Origin: an uncultured Pelagibacteraceae bacterium
GTDB taxonomy: Bacteria > Pseudomonadota > Alphaproteobacteria > Pelagibacterales > Pelagibacteraceae
DNA: 64,000 nt
Direction: 5' to 3'
Assembly: GCA_902617895.1 (NCBI GenBank)
Contig: CACMYJ010000001.1
Span: forward strand, 40,001 to 104,000
Position numbers and translations under genes: made by a program. Below the pieces are notes generated by a model. The model worked only from the letters and a program-made list of their open reading frames with translations. It made no database searches and was not told where the DNA came from. Each line of letters starts with the position of its first letter. The first letter of the stretch is position 1. Positions 21,220 to 28,952 of this stretch are shown here, one piece after another.

Positions 21220-21957
21220 TTAATTTTTATATTCCATAATTTTTTTTATTTCTAGGTAATCTTCATCTGTATCTACGCCAATTGGTTTAGTTTTTGCCAA
21301 TCCTACGTCTATTTCAATATTGTTATCCATTAATCTTAATTGTTCTAGTTTTTGGGATTTTTCATTCTGAGTTTGCTCTAATTGAACAAACCTCTCTAAA
21401 TATGAAACATTATAAATATATATCCCAATATGGTGATAAATATTTTTTTGAGTATTTTTAATTTCTCTTGTAAATGATGTTGCTGTTGATAAATTATTTT
21501 GATGAAGTTCCTCTTTTGTGATTACTTTTACAACATTTTCGTTTAGTAAAAATTTTTCGTCTTCAATTTGACATGCTAATGTTGAAATTTTAGATTTTTT
21601 TTTAATGGTTTTTTTGAGTAGATTAGTAACATCCTCAATATCAAGCATTGGTTCATCTCCTTGAAGATTTATTACATATTCAATATTGTCATCTTTTAAC
21701 TGTTGATAAGCCTCAAAAATTCTGTCAGTTCCAGTTTTATGATCTTTTTTGGTTAAAATACATTTTCCTCCGAGCTTAGTGACCTCTACAAATATTTCTT
21801 TATCACCGGTGGCAACATAACTTTCTCCAATAAGAGATGATTTTGCAATTTTATAAACATGATTGATAATTGAAATATTATTGATTTTTAATAAAGGTTT
21901 ATTTGGTAACCTTGTTGCAGCTAATCTTGAAGGGATTAAAATTACTGTATTGCTCAT
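21220..21957 (-). CDS. kdsB: 3-deoxy-manno-octulosonate cytidylyltransferase (CMP-Kdo synthetase)
   Basis: The protein has 245 residues. It activates Kdo with CTP so that it can be joined to lipid A in LPS synthesis. The sugar-nucleotide transferase N-terminus is clear (VILIPSRLAATRLPNKPLLKI), followed by YVATGDKEI, the LTKKDHKTGTDRIFEA block and the metal-binding NLQGDEPM. The C-terminal GVDTDEDYLEIKKIM is also typical. kdsD, the first Kdo-specific enzyme, is at 28 kb. The start is divergent from cytochrome c, with a GC-rich hairpin 13 bases upstream of the start codon. Confidence 0.95.
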   Translation of the reverse strand: MSNTVILIPSRLAATRLPNKPLLKINNISIINHVYKIAKSSLIGESYVATGDKEIFVEVTKLGGKCILTKKDHKTGTDRIFEAYQQLKDDNIEYVINLQGDEPMLDIEDVTNLLKKTIKKKSKISTLACQIEDEKFLLNENVVKVITKEELHQNNLSTATSFTREIKNTQKNIYHHIGIYIYNVSYLERFVQLEQTQNEKSQKLEQLRLMDNNIEIDVGLAKTKPIGVDTDEDYLEIKKIMEYKN

Positions 21958-21970
21958 AAACTAAGTATTA

Positions 21971-21987
21971 TGCGTCTTTCAGACGCA
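21971..21987. repeat. GC-rich inverted repeat in the kdsB-cytochrome c divergent region
   Basis: TGCGTC (21971-21976) and GACGCA (21982-21987) form a perfect 6-bp stem with a five-base loop. It can be extended by A/T pairs on both sides with one bulge. In a region that is otherwise almost pure A and T this stands out. It could be an operator, a hairpin in the kdsB 5' leader, or a transcription block between the two genes. No U-tract follows immediately on either strand. Confidence 0.55.
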
Positions 21988-22053
21988 ATAATTAAATTTA
22001 AATTTAGTTTTTTTTTTGTTTAACATGTTATACGAGGATAATAATTAAAAATC

Positions 22054-22584
22054 ATGGACTCATTTGAAATTAATAAAATTATAGCAGCTATAGTTGTTAT
22101 TTTTGTTGTTATATTTGGAATAACTAAAATTTCAGACATTATCTATTACGTAGAGAAGCCGAGTCAATCAGCTTATAAAGTTGAATTTGCTGAAACAGAT
22201 GGCACGAAAGCTTCTGCAGCTGTTGAAGCAGTTGATATTTCTGCTCTATTAGCGATGGGCAGTGTTGATCATGGAAAGAAAGTATTTAAGAAATGTAGTG
22301 CATGTCATTCAATTAAAAAAGGTGGAAGAAACAATATTGGCCCGGCGCTTTATAATGTTCTAGGTAGAAATATGGGCGCTCTGGAAGATTACAAATATTC
22401 TAAAGCCTTGATAGCCTTTGGAAAGGATTGGACATTCCAAGAAATGAATAGTTTTTTAATAAAACCTGCTTCATATATAAAGGGTACCAAAATGGCTTTC
22501 GCAGGATTAAAAAAAGAGAAAGATAGAGCTTCTGTAATTCTATATATGAATGCTAATGCTGACAGTCCTTTAAAACTACCTTAG
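22054..22584 (+). CDS. Membrane-anchored class I cytochrome c (CycM/c552 type)
   Basis: This 176-residue protein has an N-terminal hydrophobic segment at about 9-27 that acts as an uncleaved membrane anchor, then an Ala-rich linker (45-65). A class I cytochrome c domain follows, with the haem-binding CSACH (C81, C84, H85) and distal ligand M148 in TKMAFAG. In Alphaproteobacteria such proteins carry electrons from the bc1 complex to the terminal oxidase and replace a soluble cytochrome c. It stands alone, divergent from kdsB, and converges on argF with a nine-base overlap. Confidence 0.92.
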   Translation: MDSFEINKIIAAIVVIFVVIFGITKISDIIYYVEKPSQSAYKVEFAETDGTKASAAVEAVDISALLAMGSVDHGKKVFKKCSACHSIKKGGRNNIGPALYNVLGRNMGALEDYKYSKALIAFGKDWTFQEMNSFLIKPASYIKGTKMAFAGLKKEKDRASVILYMNANADSPLKLP

Positions 22585-23508
22585 TTTACCAAAACAATAT
22601 AATAAAATACTTTTTTGAACATAAACTCTGTTTAGAGCTTGTTGCCATACTTTTGATTGTTTCCCAAGAAATACTTCTTCTGTAACTTCATTTCCTCTTG
22701 GTAGACAATGTAAAAATATTGCATCTTTCTTGGCTAAATTCATTGTTTCTGCATCAACTTTAAAATTTTTAAATGATTTAAGTTTCTTTTTCTTATTCAC
22801 TTTATCGTTTAATGAAATGACTTTGTCTGTCATTACAACATCAGAATTTTTAATAGCTATTTCTTTTTTATTAAAAATTTTTATTTTTCCTTTTCGTTTT
22901 TTTATCAAAGAAATTAGCTTTTTATTTGGCTGATAGCCTTTAGGGCATGCAATATTTAGGTAAACAGAGAATTTTATACAAGCTTCTACTAAGCTATTCA
23001 GCATATTGTTGTTAGCATCTCCTATCCAACATAATTTTAATTTTGAAATACTTTTCTTTTTAATTTCTTGAATAGTAAAAATATCTGACAAAACCTGAGT
23101 GGGATGTGAGGACGGACTTAATCCATTAATTATTGGTATACTTGAAAATTTTTTGAATTGATCTAATTTTTTATCCGAATCTGTTCTCAACATAAAAGCA
23201 TTTCCATAAGTTGATAAAATTTTAGATGTATCTGCTATACTTTCACTACCAACACCTAGGTGTAACTCCTCTGGTCTTAATGTTAAAGATCCTCCACCTA
23301 ATTGTTTAATAGCTAAATAAAAACTTAATCTAGTTCTAAGACTATATTTTTCAAACATCTGTAAAAGAATTTTACCCTTTAAAGGTGAATCTTTGTCAGG
23401 ATCAAGGGTATTTAATTTTTTTCTTTTTGATTTTCTATTTTTTGCATCAGAAATAATTTTTTTTAAATCTTTTAGGGGAATATCTCTTATATGAAGAAAG
23501 TTTTTCAT
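22576..23508 (-). CDS. argF: Ornithine carbamoyltransferase
   Basis: The protein has 310 residues and makes citrulline from ornithine and carbamoyl phosphate. Conserved parts are the carbamoyl-phosphate loop SLRTRLSF (the family standard is STRTR, so Thr is Leu here), HPTQVLSDIFTI, the ornithine-side region TDKVISLN at the place of DxxxSMG, and the catalytic LHCLP with Cys. The order carbamoyl-phosphate domain then ornithine domain is normal. The start overlaps the argD stop by four bases, indicating translational coupling in the permease-argD-argF run. Identity as OTCase rather than aspartate transcarbamylase is supported by HPTQ/HCLP and the neighbour argD. Confidence 0.92.
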   Translation of the reverse strand: MKNFLHIRDIPLKDLKKIISDAKNRKSKRKKLNTLDPDKDSPLKGKILLQMFEKYSLRTRLSFYLAIKQLGGGSLTLRPEELHLGVGSESIADTSKILSTYGNAFMLRTDSDKKLDQFKKFSSIPIINGLSPSSHPTQVLSDIFTIQEIKKKSISKLKLCWIGDANNNMLNSLVEACIKFSVYLNIACPKGYQPNKKLISLIKKRKGKIKIFNKKEIAIKNSDVVMTDKVISLNDKVNKKKKLKSFKNFKVDAETMNLAKKDAIFLHCLPRGNEVTEEVFLGKQSKVWQQALNRVYVQKSILLYCFGKLR

Positions 23509-24677
23509 TGTTTTTTGTATCCTTCACAAACTTTATTGATAATTTTTATAGCTATATTTATTTCATTTTTATTAACATTTAATGGAGGCAAAATTCTTAT
23601 AACATTTTCAGCTGCTCTAATTGTTAATAATTTATTTTTCATTAAACTTTGTATAAATTTTGTCTGATCATGATGTAACTGTATTCCTAAAATTAATCCT
23701 GTTCCTCTTATTTCTTTAATAATGTTTGGGAACTTATTTTTAATTTTATTTAATTCTGAAATAAAATATTTTGAATTACTTTTTACTTTTGAAAGAAAGC
23801 CTTTTTTAAAAATTTCATCCATTACAGCGTTTCCAACAGACATTGCTAAAGGGTTTCCACCAAAAGTAGATCCATGTGTACCTGGAACCATAGCCTTAGA
23901 AACTTTTTTCGTCATTAACACTGCACCTATCGGGAACCCTCCTCCAATTCCTTTTGCAATTGGAACTATATCTGGCTTTATGTTTGCATATTCATATGAA
24001 AAAAACTTACCTGATCTACCAATTCCACACTGAACTTCGTCTAAAATAAGAAGAATTTTTTTTTGATTGCAAATCTTTCTCAATTCTTTTAGGCACCATG
24101 AAGGTATTACTTTAATACCTCCTTCACCCATTACTGGTTCAATCATTATAGCCGCTGTTTTACTTGTAATTTTTCTTTTTAGTTCTTTGTGGTTCCCAAA
24201 TTTAAAATGATCAAATCCGCCCACTTTTGGTCCAAATCCTTCGAGCATTTTTTTAGATCCACTGGCATTTATTGCTGCAATAGTTCTTCCGTGAAAAGAA
24301 TTTTTTATACATAAAATTCTATTTTTTTTTTTTTGACCTATTGAATAAAAATATCTTCTAGCAACTTTTATAGCAGCCTCTGTAGCTTCTGCTCCACTAT
24401 TTTGAAAAATAACTGCATCAGCAAAAGTTCTCTTTGTTAATTTTTTAGCTAATTCCTCTCCCTCTGGAATTATAAAGGAGTTAGAAACATGCCAAAGTTT
24501 TTTTGATTGTTTGTTTATTGCTTTTATTAAATTTGGATTCGCATGACCTAAAGAATTAACAGCAATTCCTTGAACAAAATCTAAAAACTTTATTCCTTGT
24601 TTTGTATACAAATAAGATCCTTTGCCTTTTTTGAAAGATAAGTTCCTTCTTTTATAATTTTTTGCTAAAGAACTCAT
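23505..24677 (-). CDS. argD: Acetylornithine aminotransferase
   Basis: This 390-residue class III PLP aminotransferase converts N-acetylglutamate semialdehyde to N-acetylornithine; many also serve as succinyldiaminopimelate aminotransferase in lysine synthesis, which would suit dapD and dapE in this window. Seen motifs are FQNSGAEATEAAIKVARRY, FHGRTIAAINASGS, the cofactor Asp region LILDEVQCGIGRSG, the PLP lysine in VPIAKGIGGGFPIGA, and HGSTFGGNPLA. The length is normal. It is coupled to argF and follows the ABC-2 permease by seven bases. Confidence 0.94.
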   Translation of the reverse strand: MSSLAKNYKRRNLSFKKGKGSYLYTKQGIKFLDFVQGIAVNSLGHANPNLIKAINKQSKKLWHVSNSFIIPEGEELAKKLTKRTFADAVIFQNSGAEATEAAIKVARRYFYSIGQKKKNRILCIKNSFHGRTIAAINASGSKKMLEGFGPKVGGFDHFKFGNHKELKRKITSKTAAIMIEPVMGEGGIKVIPSWCLKELRKICNQKKILLILDEVQCGIGRSGKFFSYEYANIKPDIVPIAKGIGGGFPIGAVLMTKKVSKAMVPGTHGSTFGGNPLAMSVGNAVMDEIFKKGFLSKVKSNSKYFISELNKIKNKFPNIIKEIRGTGLILGIQLHHDQTKFIQSLMKNKLLTIRAAENVIRILPPLNVNKNEINIAIKIINKVCEGYKKQ

Positions 24678-24684
24678 ATTTATA

Positions 24685-25497
24685 TTATGATTTAATTTTA
24701 TAACCTTTGTGCACTAGAAAGTACGCGAAATAAGTAATAATCAAACTTAAAAAAGTTAACAACGCAATACCAAATGTTACCGACCCATCTAATTGACCAA
24801 TAAATGAAAATCTAAATCCATCTATCATATGAAAAAAAGGGTTATAATTACTTAAAACTTTTAAAAATTCAGGCAATCTATCTATACTATAAAAAGTTCC
24901 ACTTAAAAAACTCAAAGGTACAATTATAAAATTGGTAACTGTACTCATTTGATCAAATTTATCCGCGTATAATCCAACAATTATCCCTAATGACCCCATA
25001 AATAATCCACCTAAAAATAAGTAAATAAACCATAAAAGAATATTTTGTATGGATAGATCTATAAAAAATATAAATATTATAGTTGAAGCTGAGGCAATGA
25101 GCAAACCTCTAGCAGCTGATGCAAATGTAATTGCAAATACTACCTCTGATGCAGATAAAGGACTGTGAACTATATCAGTTATTGTGCCCATCATCTTTCC
25201 CATCATTAAAGAAGAGCTTGAATGAGCAAAACTTTGTTGAATTACTTGCATCATTATCAAACCACTGGCTAAAAATTTTATATATGGAACACCTAAAACA
25301 TCAGCTCTTTGATCTCCAATTGCTAATGAGATAACTGTTAAAAATAATATACTTGTTAATATTGGTCCAAATAAAGTTTGTCCAGACACCGTTAAAAATC
25401 TCAGAACTTCTTTTTTGAACAAAGAATAAGTTCCAACCCAATTAATAATTCCAAATCTTCTATTACCGATTTGATATTTTTTCTGTAATTCAACCAT
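24685..25497 (-). CDS. ABC-2 type transporter permease
   Basis: The protein has 270 residues and about six hydrophobic segments: near 40-60, 75-100, 125-145, 150-175, 185-205 and 240-260. The ABC-2 family signature is around PLSFLSGTFYSIDRLPEFLKVLSNYNPFFHMIDGFRF, as in export permeases such as DrrB/YadH-like proteins. A matching ATPase is expected, but none lies beside it; the only ABC ATPase in the window, at 29.8 kb, is LptB. Its substrate cannot be told. It is the first gene of the run with argD and argF, although no link to arginine is evident. Confidence 0.85.
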   Translation of the reverse strand: MVELQKKYQIGNRRFGIINWVGTYSLFKKEVLRFLTVSGQTLFGPILTSILFLTVISLAIGDQRADVLGVPYIKFLASGLIMMQVIQQSFAHSSSSLMMGKMMGTITDIVHSPLSASEVVFAITFASAARGLLIASASTIIFIFFIDLSIQNILLWFIYLFLGGLFMGSLGIIVGLYADKFDQMSTVTNFIIVPLSFLSGTFYSIDRLPEFLKVLSNYNPFFHMIDGFRFSFIGQLDGSVTFGIALLTFLSLIITYFAYFLVHKGYKIKS

Positions 25498-25621
25498 TAG
25501 TTTATTAATAAACTTTTTTTTTAATAATTGTTAAAAAAGGAAAAAAAAAGCTTGTTATAAGCTTCTAATTATGACCAAGATAGTGTTGTAAATATATTCT
25601 AATACACTAAATATAGTAATT

Positions 25622-26119
25622 ATGAGTTGGACAGATGAAAAAGTCAATAAACTTAAAGATCTTTGGGGCAAAGGGCAAACTGCTAGCCAAATAGCAGGAA
25701 TTATCGGAGGTGTAAGTAGAAATGCAGTAATTGGTAAAGCTCATAGACTAAACTTGTCAGCGAAAATAAAAACTAGAACAACAATATCTAGTAATAACCT
25801 TACAGCTTCATCATCTACTAATAATGTTTTAAAAAAAGGAAGTAGAAAGCAAAAATTTAGATCATTACTCTTAGATAAAAACTTTGAGCCAGCAAGGAAT
25901 CTTCAATTAGAAGAATTAAACGAACACACTTGTAAATATATGGAGGGACACCCAGACGATAGTGATTCATCATTTTGTGGAAGAAAAACAGTAGAAAAAT
26001 TTTCTTATTGTCCTCTACACTTGATGATGGTCTTTCAACCAAAGGGTAAAAAAGATGAAATCATAGACAAGGATGATGAAGTTTCCAAGTTTGTAGAAAA
26101 AAATGTAAAGTCTGCGTAG
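25622..26119 (+). CDS. gcrA: GcrA cell-cycle regulator
   Basis: This 165-residue protein begins MSWTDEKVNKLKDLWGKGQTASQIAGIIGGVSRNAVIGKAHRLNL, the conserved DNA-binding and sigma-factor-binding region of GcrA. In Caulobacter GcrA binds RNA polymerase sigma-70 and activates promoters methylated at GANTC by CcrM, with roles in replication and division timing. The Cys/His-rich end (CKYMEGHPDDSDSSFCGRKTVEKFSYCPLH) is the other conserved part and may bind a metal. It is strong evidence for an alphaproteobacterium. The middle is variable and Ser/Thr/Asn-rich. A short AAGCTT inverted repeat at 25548-25564 lies in its upstream region. Confidence 0.93.
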   Translation: MSWTDEKVNKLKDLWGKGQTASQIAGIIGGVSRNAVIGKAHRLNLSAKIKTRTTISSNNLTASSSTNNVLKKGSRKQKFRSLLLDKNFEPARNLQLEELNEHTCKYMEGHPDDSDSSFCGRKTVEKFSYCPLHLMMVFQPKGKKDEIIDKDDEVSKFVEKNVKSA

Positions 26120-26120
26120 A

Positions 26121-26375
26121 TTATTTTAATAATTTATCCTTAGCTTTTTTAAACTCCTCATCATTCAATACACCCTTATCATGTAAATTTTTTAGCTCTT
26201 TAATTTGATCTATAATTTCTAAACTTTGAATTTCACTTTCATTGTTCAATTCTAAATTTTTTTCTTCTTTAATAACTTGTTTGGCTTCTACTCCTCTTGT
26301 AATTGCCTTAACAGCAATTGATAGAACAAAGGCTAAAATTACAAAGACGGTTAAATATATAATATTTGCTAACAT
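26121..26375 (-). CDS. Small single-pass membrane protein with SHOCT domain
   Basis: The protein has 84 residues. Residues 3-24 are one hydrophobic segment. After a polar linker, the last ~32 residues (IIDQIKELKNLHDKGVLNDEEFKKAKDKLL) match the SHOCT (short C-terminal) domain, a helical hairpin found at the ends of many bacterial membrane proteins and thought to help oligomerisation. Its start codon overlaps the stop of the NDUFA9-like gene (TAATG), so the two are coupled. The function is unknown. Confidence 0.8.
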   Translation of the reverse strand: MLANIIYLTVFVILAFVLSIAVKAITRGVEAKQVIKEEKNLELNNESEIQSLEIIDQIKELKNLHDKGVLNDEEFKKAKDKLLK

Positions 26376-27340
26376 TACTTAACTTTTAAAATTCTTTTTT
26401 TCGAAAATTGACCACCACTAGTCCAATTGAAACTATAACGGTTTATTTCATCTTCAAATTTTCTGTCTGCGTTCATTTTAAAATCGAAATTTGTTTTATA
26501 TTTTTTTGAAACGACATTATCATATTTCAATAATTTCAATTGGTCTATTGTTAATAATGGTTTTGGCATTAATTCAAATAATTTAGCATTTAATTTGGCA
26601 AATGATAAAGGTACAGGTATCAGAAATCTTTTTTTATTTATTGAATTTAATATTTTTAAAAGTATTTCTTTAAAAGTTAAGACTTCAGGTCCAATACATT
26701 CGATAGTTTCACCTGTAATTTTTTTTTGAACTATTTCAAAAATAATGTTTGTAAGATCTGATACATGAATAGGGGTGAACTTGGTTTGACCACCATAGTA
26801 TAGGGGCATAAATGGGAGCAAGTTTAACAAACGCATAAAATTTGTTGTAAAATTATCATCAACTGAGTAAACTATTGATGGTTTTAAAATAACTGAATTA
26901 TTAAAATTTTGTTTTACATATTTCTCACCATTTAATTTACTCATCGCATATTTGCTATCTTTTGCTAACTCGATTCCTAATGCAGATATATGAATAAATT
27001 GTTTAAGTGAATTTTTAAATGCTAGTTTTGATAGTAAGGAAGGTAGATCGGAGTGCAATAAATTAAAGTGATTATTTTTTTTTTCAAATAGAATACCGAT
27101 TAAATTTATACATACAGATGATCTTTCCATTAGTTTTGATATGTTCGTCTCATTAAATGATTTAATCTCTTCAAGTTCTAAATATCCATAATTAGACTGT
27201 GTTTTAATTTGATAACCTCTTTGGTGAATACTCCTAGTTACTGCAATTACTTTATAGTTATTTTTTGTAAATTTTCTTATTAGGGATTTTCCAATCTGCC
27301 CTGACGAACCAAATATTAAAATTGAATCCTGATTTTTCAT
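26375..27340 (-). CDS. NDUFA9-like NAD(P)-binding protein (complex I-associated SDR family)
   Basis: This 321-residue protein is an atypical short-chain dehydrogenase. The Rossmann loop is GSSGQIG (residues 11-17), and ISALGIELAKDSKYAMSKLNGEKYV holds the Tyr and Lys of the YxxxK motif. The middle (FTPIHVSDLTNIIFEIV) and end resemble the NDUFA9/39-kDa group, which in mitochondria is an accessory subunit of respiratory complex I and which Alphaproteobacteria share. A link to complex I is family knowledge; no nuo genes are in the window. Only 18 bases separate its start from that of rnd on the other strand, mostly an AT repeat. Confidence 0.85.
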   Translation of the reverse strand: MKNQDSILIFGSSGQIGKSLIRKFTKNNYKVIAVTRSIHQRGYQIKTQSNYGYLELEEIKSFNETNISKLMERSSVCINLIGILFEKKNNHFNLLHSDLPSLLSKLAFKNSLKQFIHISALGIELAKDSKYAMSKLNGEKYVKQNFNNSVILKPSIVYSVDDNFTTNFMRLLNLLPFMPLYYGGQTKFTPIHVSDLTNIIFEIVQKKITGETIECIGPEVLTFKEILLKILNSINKKRFLIPVPLSFAKLNAKLFELMPKPLLTIDQLKLLKYDNVVSKKYKTNFDFKMNADRKFEDEINRYSFNWTSGGQFSKKRILKVK

Positions 27341-27358
27341 ATATATATATATCTATTA

Positions 27359-27970
27359 ATGAATATAGATATTAAATTACATAAAAAAGATTTACCAGAT
27401 GAAATAGTGTTCAGTGACAAGATTGCAATAGATTGTGAATTTACAGGACTTAATATTGAGAGAGATAGACTGTGTTTGCTACAAATATCTTCAGGAAAAA
27501 ATGATGCACATATAATCCAATTTGATAAAGAAAACTTTAATGCACCGAATCTAAAAAAAATTTTAGAAAATAAAAAAATTGTCAAATTATTCCATTTCGC
27601 TAGAGCAGACCTTTTATTTATAAAAAAATACCTAGGTGTTGATATTGAAAATGTAAATTGTACTAAAATTATGAGCAAAATTGCTAGAAGTTATTCTGAT
27701 AAACATGGACTTAAAGATTTAATTAAAGAATTCGTAGGTATTGATGTGAGTAAGCAATTGCAATCTTCTGATTTTGGAGGTGAATTGTCAGAGAAACAAT
27801 TAAAATATTGTGCACAAGACGTAATTTACTTACATAAAATATTTGATTCATTGAAAAAAATTCTAGAAAGAGAAAATAGAATTGAAATTTATGAGAAGAC
27901 CATTAAATTTATAAATACCAGAGTGGATTTAGATTTTGCATCTTTTAAGGATGATATTTGGTCCCATTAA
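27359..27970 (+). CDS. rnd: Ribonuclease D-like 3'-5' exonuclease (short form)
   Basis: The protein has 203 residues, only the DEDDy exonuclease domain. The acidic set is visible: IDCEFTG near residue 23-29, the second Asp in FHFARADLLF, and the YCAQDVIYL motif with its Tyr and Asp. Full-length RNase D has one or two HRDC domains after this; here they are missing, as in many alphaproteobacterial homologues. A role in tRNA 3' trimming fits the family, and all tRNAs here encode CCA, so trimming is relevant. kdsD follows one base after the stop. Confidence 0.88.
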   Translation: MNIDIKLHKKDLPDEIVFSDKIAIDCEFTGLNIERDRLCLLQISSGKNDAHIIQFDKENFNAPNLKKILENKKIVKLFHFARADLLFIKKYLGVDIENVNCTKIMSKIARSYSDKHGLKDLIKEFVGIDVSKQLQSSDFGGELSEKQLKYCAQDVIYLHKIFDSLKKILERENRIEIYEKTIKFINTRVDLDFASFKDDIWSH

Positions 27971-27971
27971 A

Positions 27972-28952
27972 ATGAAAAATTTGAATTATATTAAAATTGC
28001 CAAAGAAGTTATAAAAATTGAATATAACTCCTTAAAAAAGCTTCAGTCAAGTATAGGAAATTCTTTCGAAAAACTTATCAATACGATACTTAATTGTAAA
28101 AATGGCAAAATAATTGTTTCTGGTGTTGGAAAAAGTGGAATAATAGGAAAAAAATGGGCTGCAACCTTTTCATCAACAGGTACACCATCTTTTTTCTTAG
28201 AAGCCTCAAACGCAAGTCATGGCGATATGGGACAAATTACATCTAATGATGTTGTTATTTTAATTAGTTTGAGTGGCAAAAGTGCAGAACTAAAAAATAT
28301 AATTCAATATACATCTAGAAATAAAAATATTAAATTAATAGGGGTAACATCTAATAAAGAGTCAATTCTGTATAAAAATTCTGACATAAAGTTTTTGCTA
28401 CCCACTGTTAAGGAAGCAGGACCAGATAATTTTATTCCTACATCATCGACCACAGTTCAAATTGCACTTGGAGATGCTATTGCTATTGCATGTATGAGGT
28501 ATAAAAAATTTGGTAAGTTAGATTTTAAGAAATTTCATCCAAGTGGTTCACTTTCAGTTCAATTGAAAACTGTTGGAGATTTAATGTCAACTGGAAAGAA
28601 AATCCCTTTTGTGTCAAATAAAACAAATATGAAAATAGCTTTAACAAAAATCTCAGAAAAAGGTCTTGGTGTTTTAGTTATAAGAAATAGTCTAAATAAA
28701 ACAATAGGAATTTTGACTGATGGAGATATAAAAAGATTATCTAATAGTAAATCAAATTTCCATGATTTAAAAATCATGGAGGTTATGACTAAAAATCCGA
28801 TGAGTGTGGATAAAAATATGCTTGCTGCTCATGCACTCTCATTGATGAATACAAAAAAAATTACCAGCTTATGTGTTCACAACAATAAGTCGAAAAATAA
28901 CACTATTGGATTTATTCATATTCATGACATTTTAAATGCAAATATAACATAA
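27972..28952 (+). CDS. kdsD: Arabinose-5-phosphate isomerase with SIS and two CBS domains
   Basis: I choose ATG 27972 (326 residues, MKNLNYIKIAKEVIKIEYNSL); a longer frame from 27936 would overlap rnd by 35 bases and adds residues not typical of the family. The enzyme turns ribulose 5-phosphate into arabinose 5-phosphate, the first step to Kdo for LPS. The SIS domain (about 30-170) has the sugar-phosphate loop VSGVGKSGIIGKKWAATFSSTG and SLSGKSAELKNI, plus PTSSTTVQIALGDAIA. Two CBS domains follow (VGDLMSTGKKIPFV and IMEVMTKNPMSVD). lptC begins at the next base, placing it in an LPS operon. Confidence 0.94.
   Translation: MKNLNYIKIAKEVIKIEYNSLKKLQSSIGNSFEKLINTILNCKNGKIIVSGVGKSGIIGKKWAATFSSTGTPSFFLEASNASHGDMGQITSNDVVILISLSGKSAELKNIIQYTSRNKNIKLIGVTSNKESILYKNSDIKFLLPTVKEAGPDNFIPTSSTTVQIALGDAIAIACMRYKKFGKLDFKKFHPSGSLSVQLKTVGDLMSTGKKIPFVSNKTNMKIALTKISEKGLGVLVIRNSLNKTIGILTDGDIKRLSNSKSNFHDLKIMEVMTKNPMSVDKNMLAAHALSLMNTKKITSLCVHNNKSKNNTIGFIHIHDILNANIT

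Noticed and set aside
25548-25564. AAGCTT inverted repeat before gcrA as a terminator
   Set aside because: The stem is only 6 bp and lies between divergent genes, so a terminator makes no sense; kept only as a remark under gcrA.
27936-27971. Longer kdsD start
   Set aside because: It overlaps rnd by 35 bases and adds atypical residues; ATG 27972 follows the rnd stop by one base.
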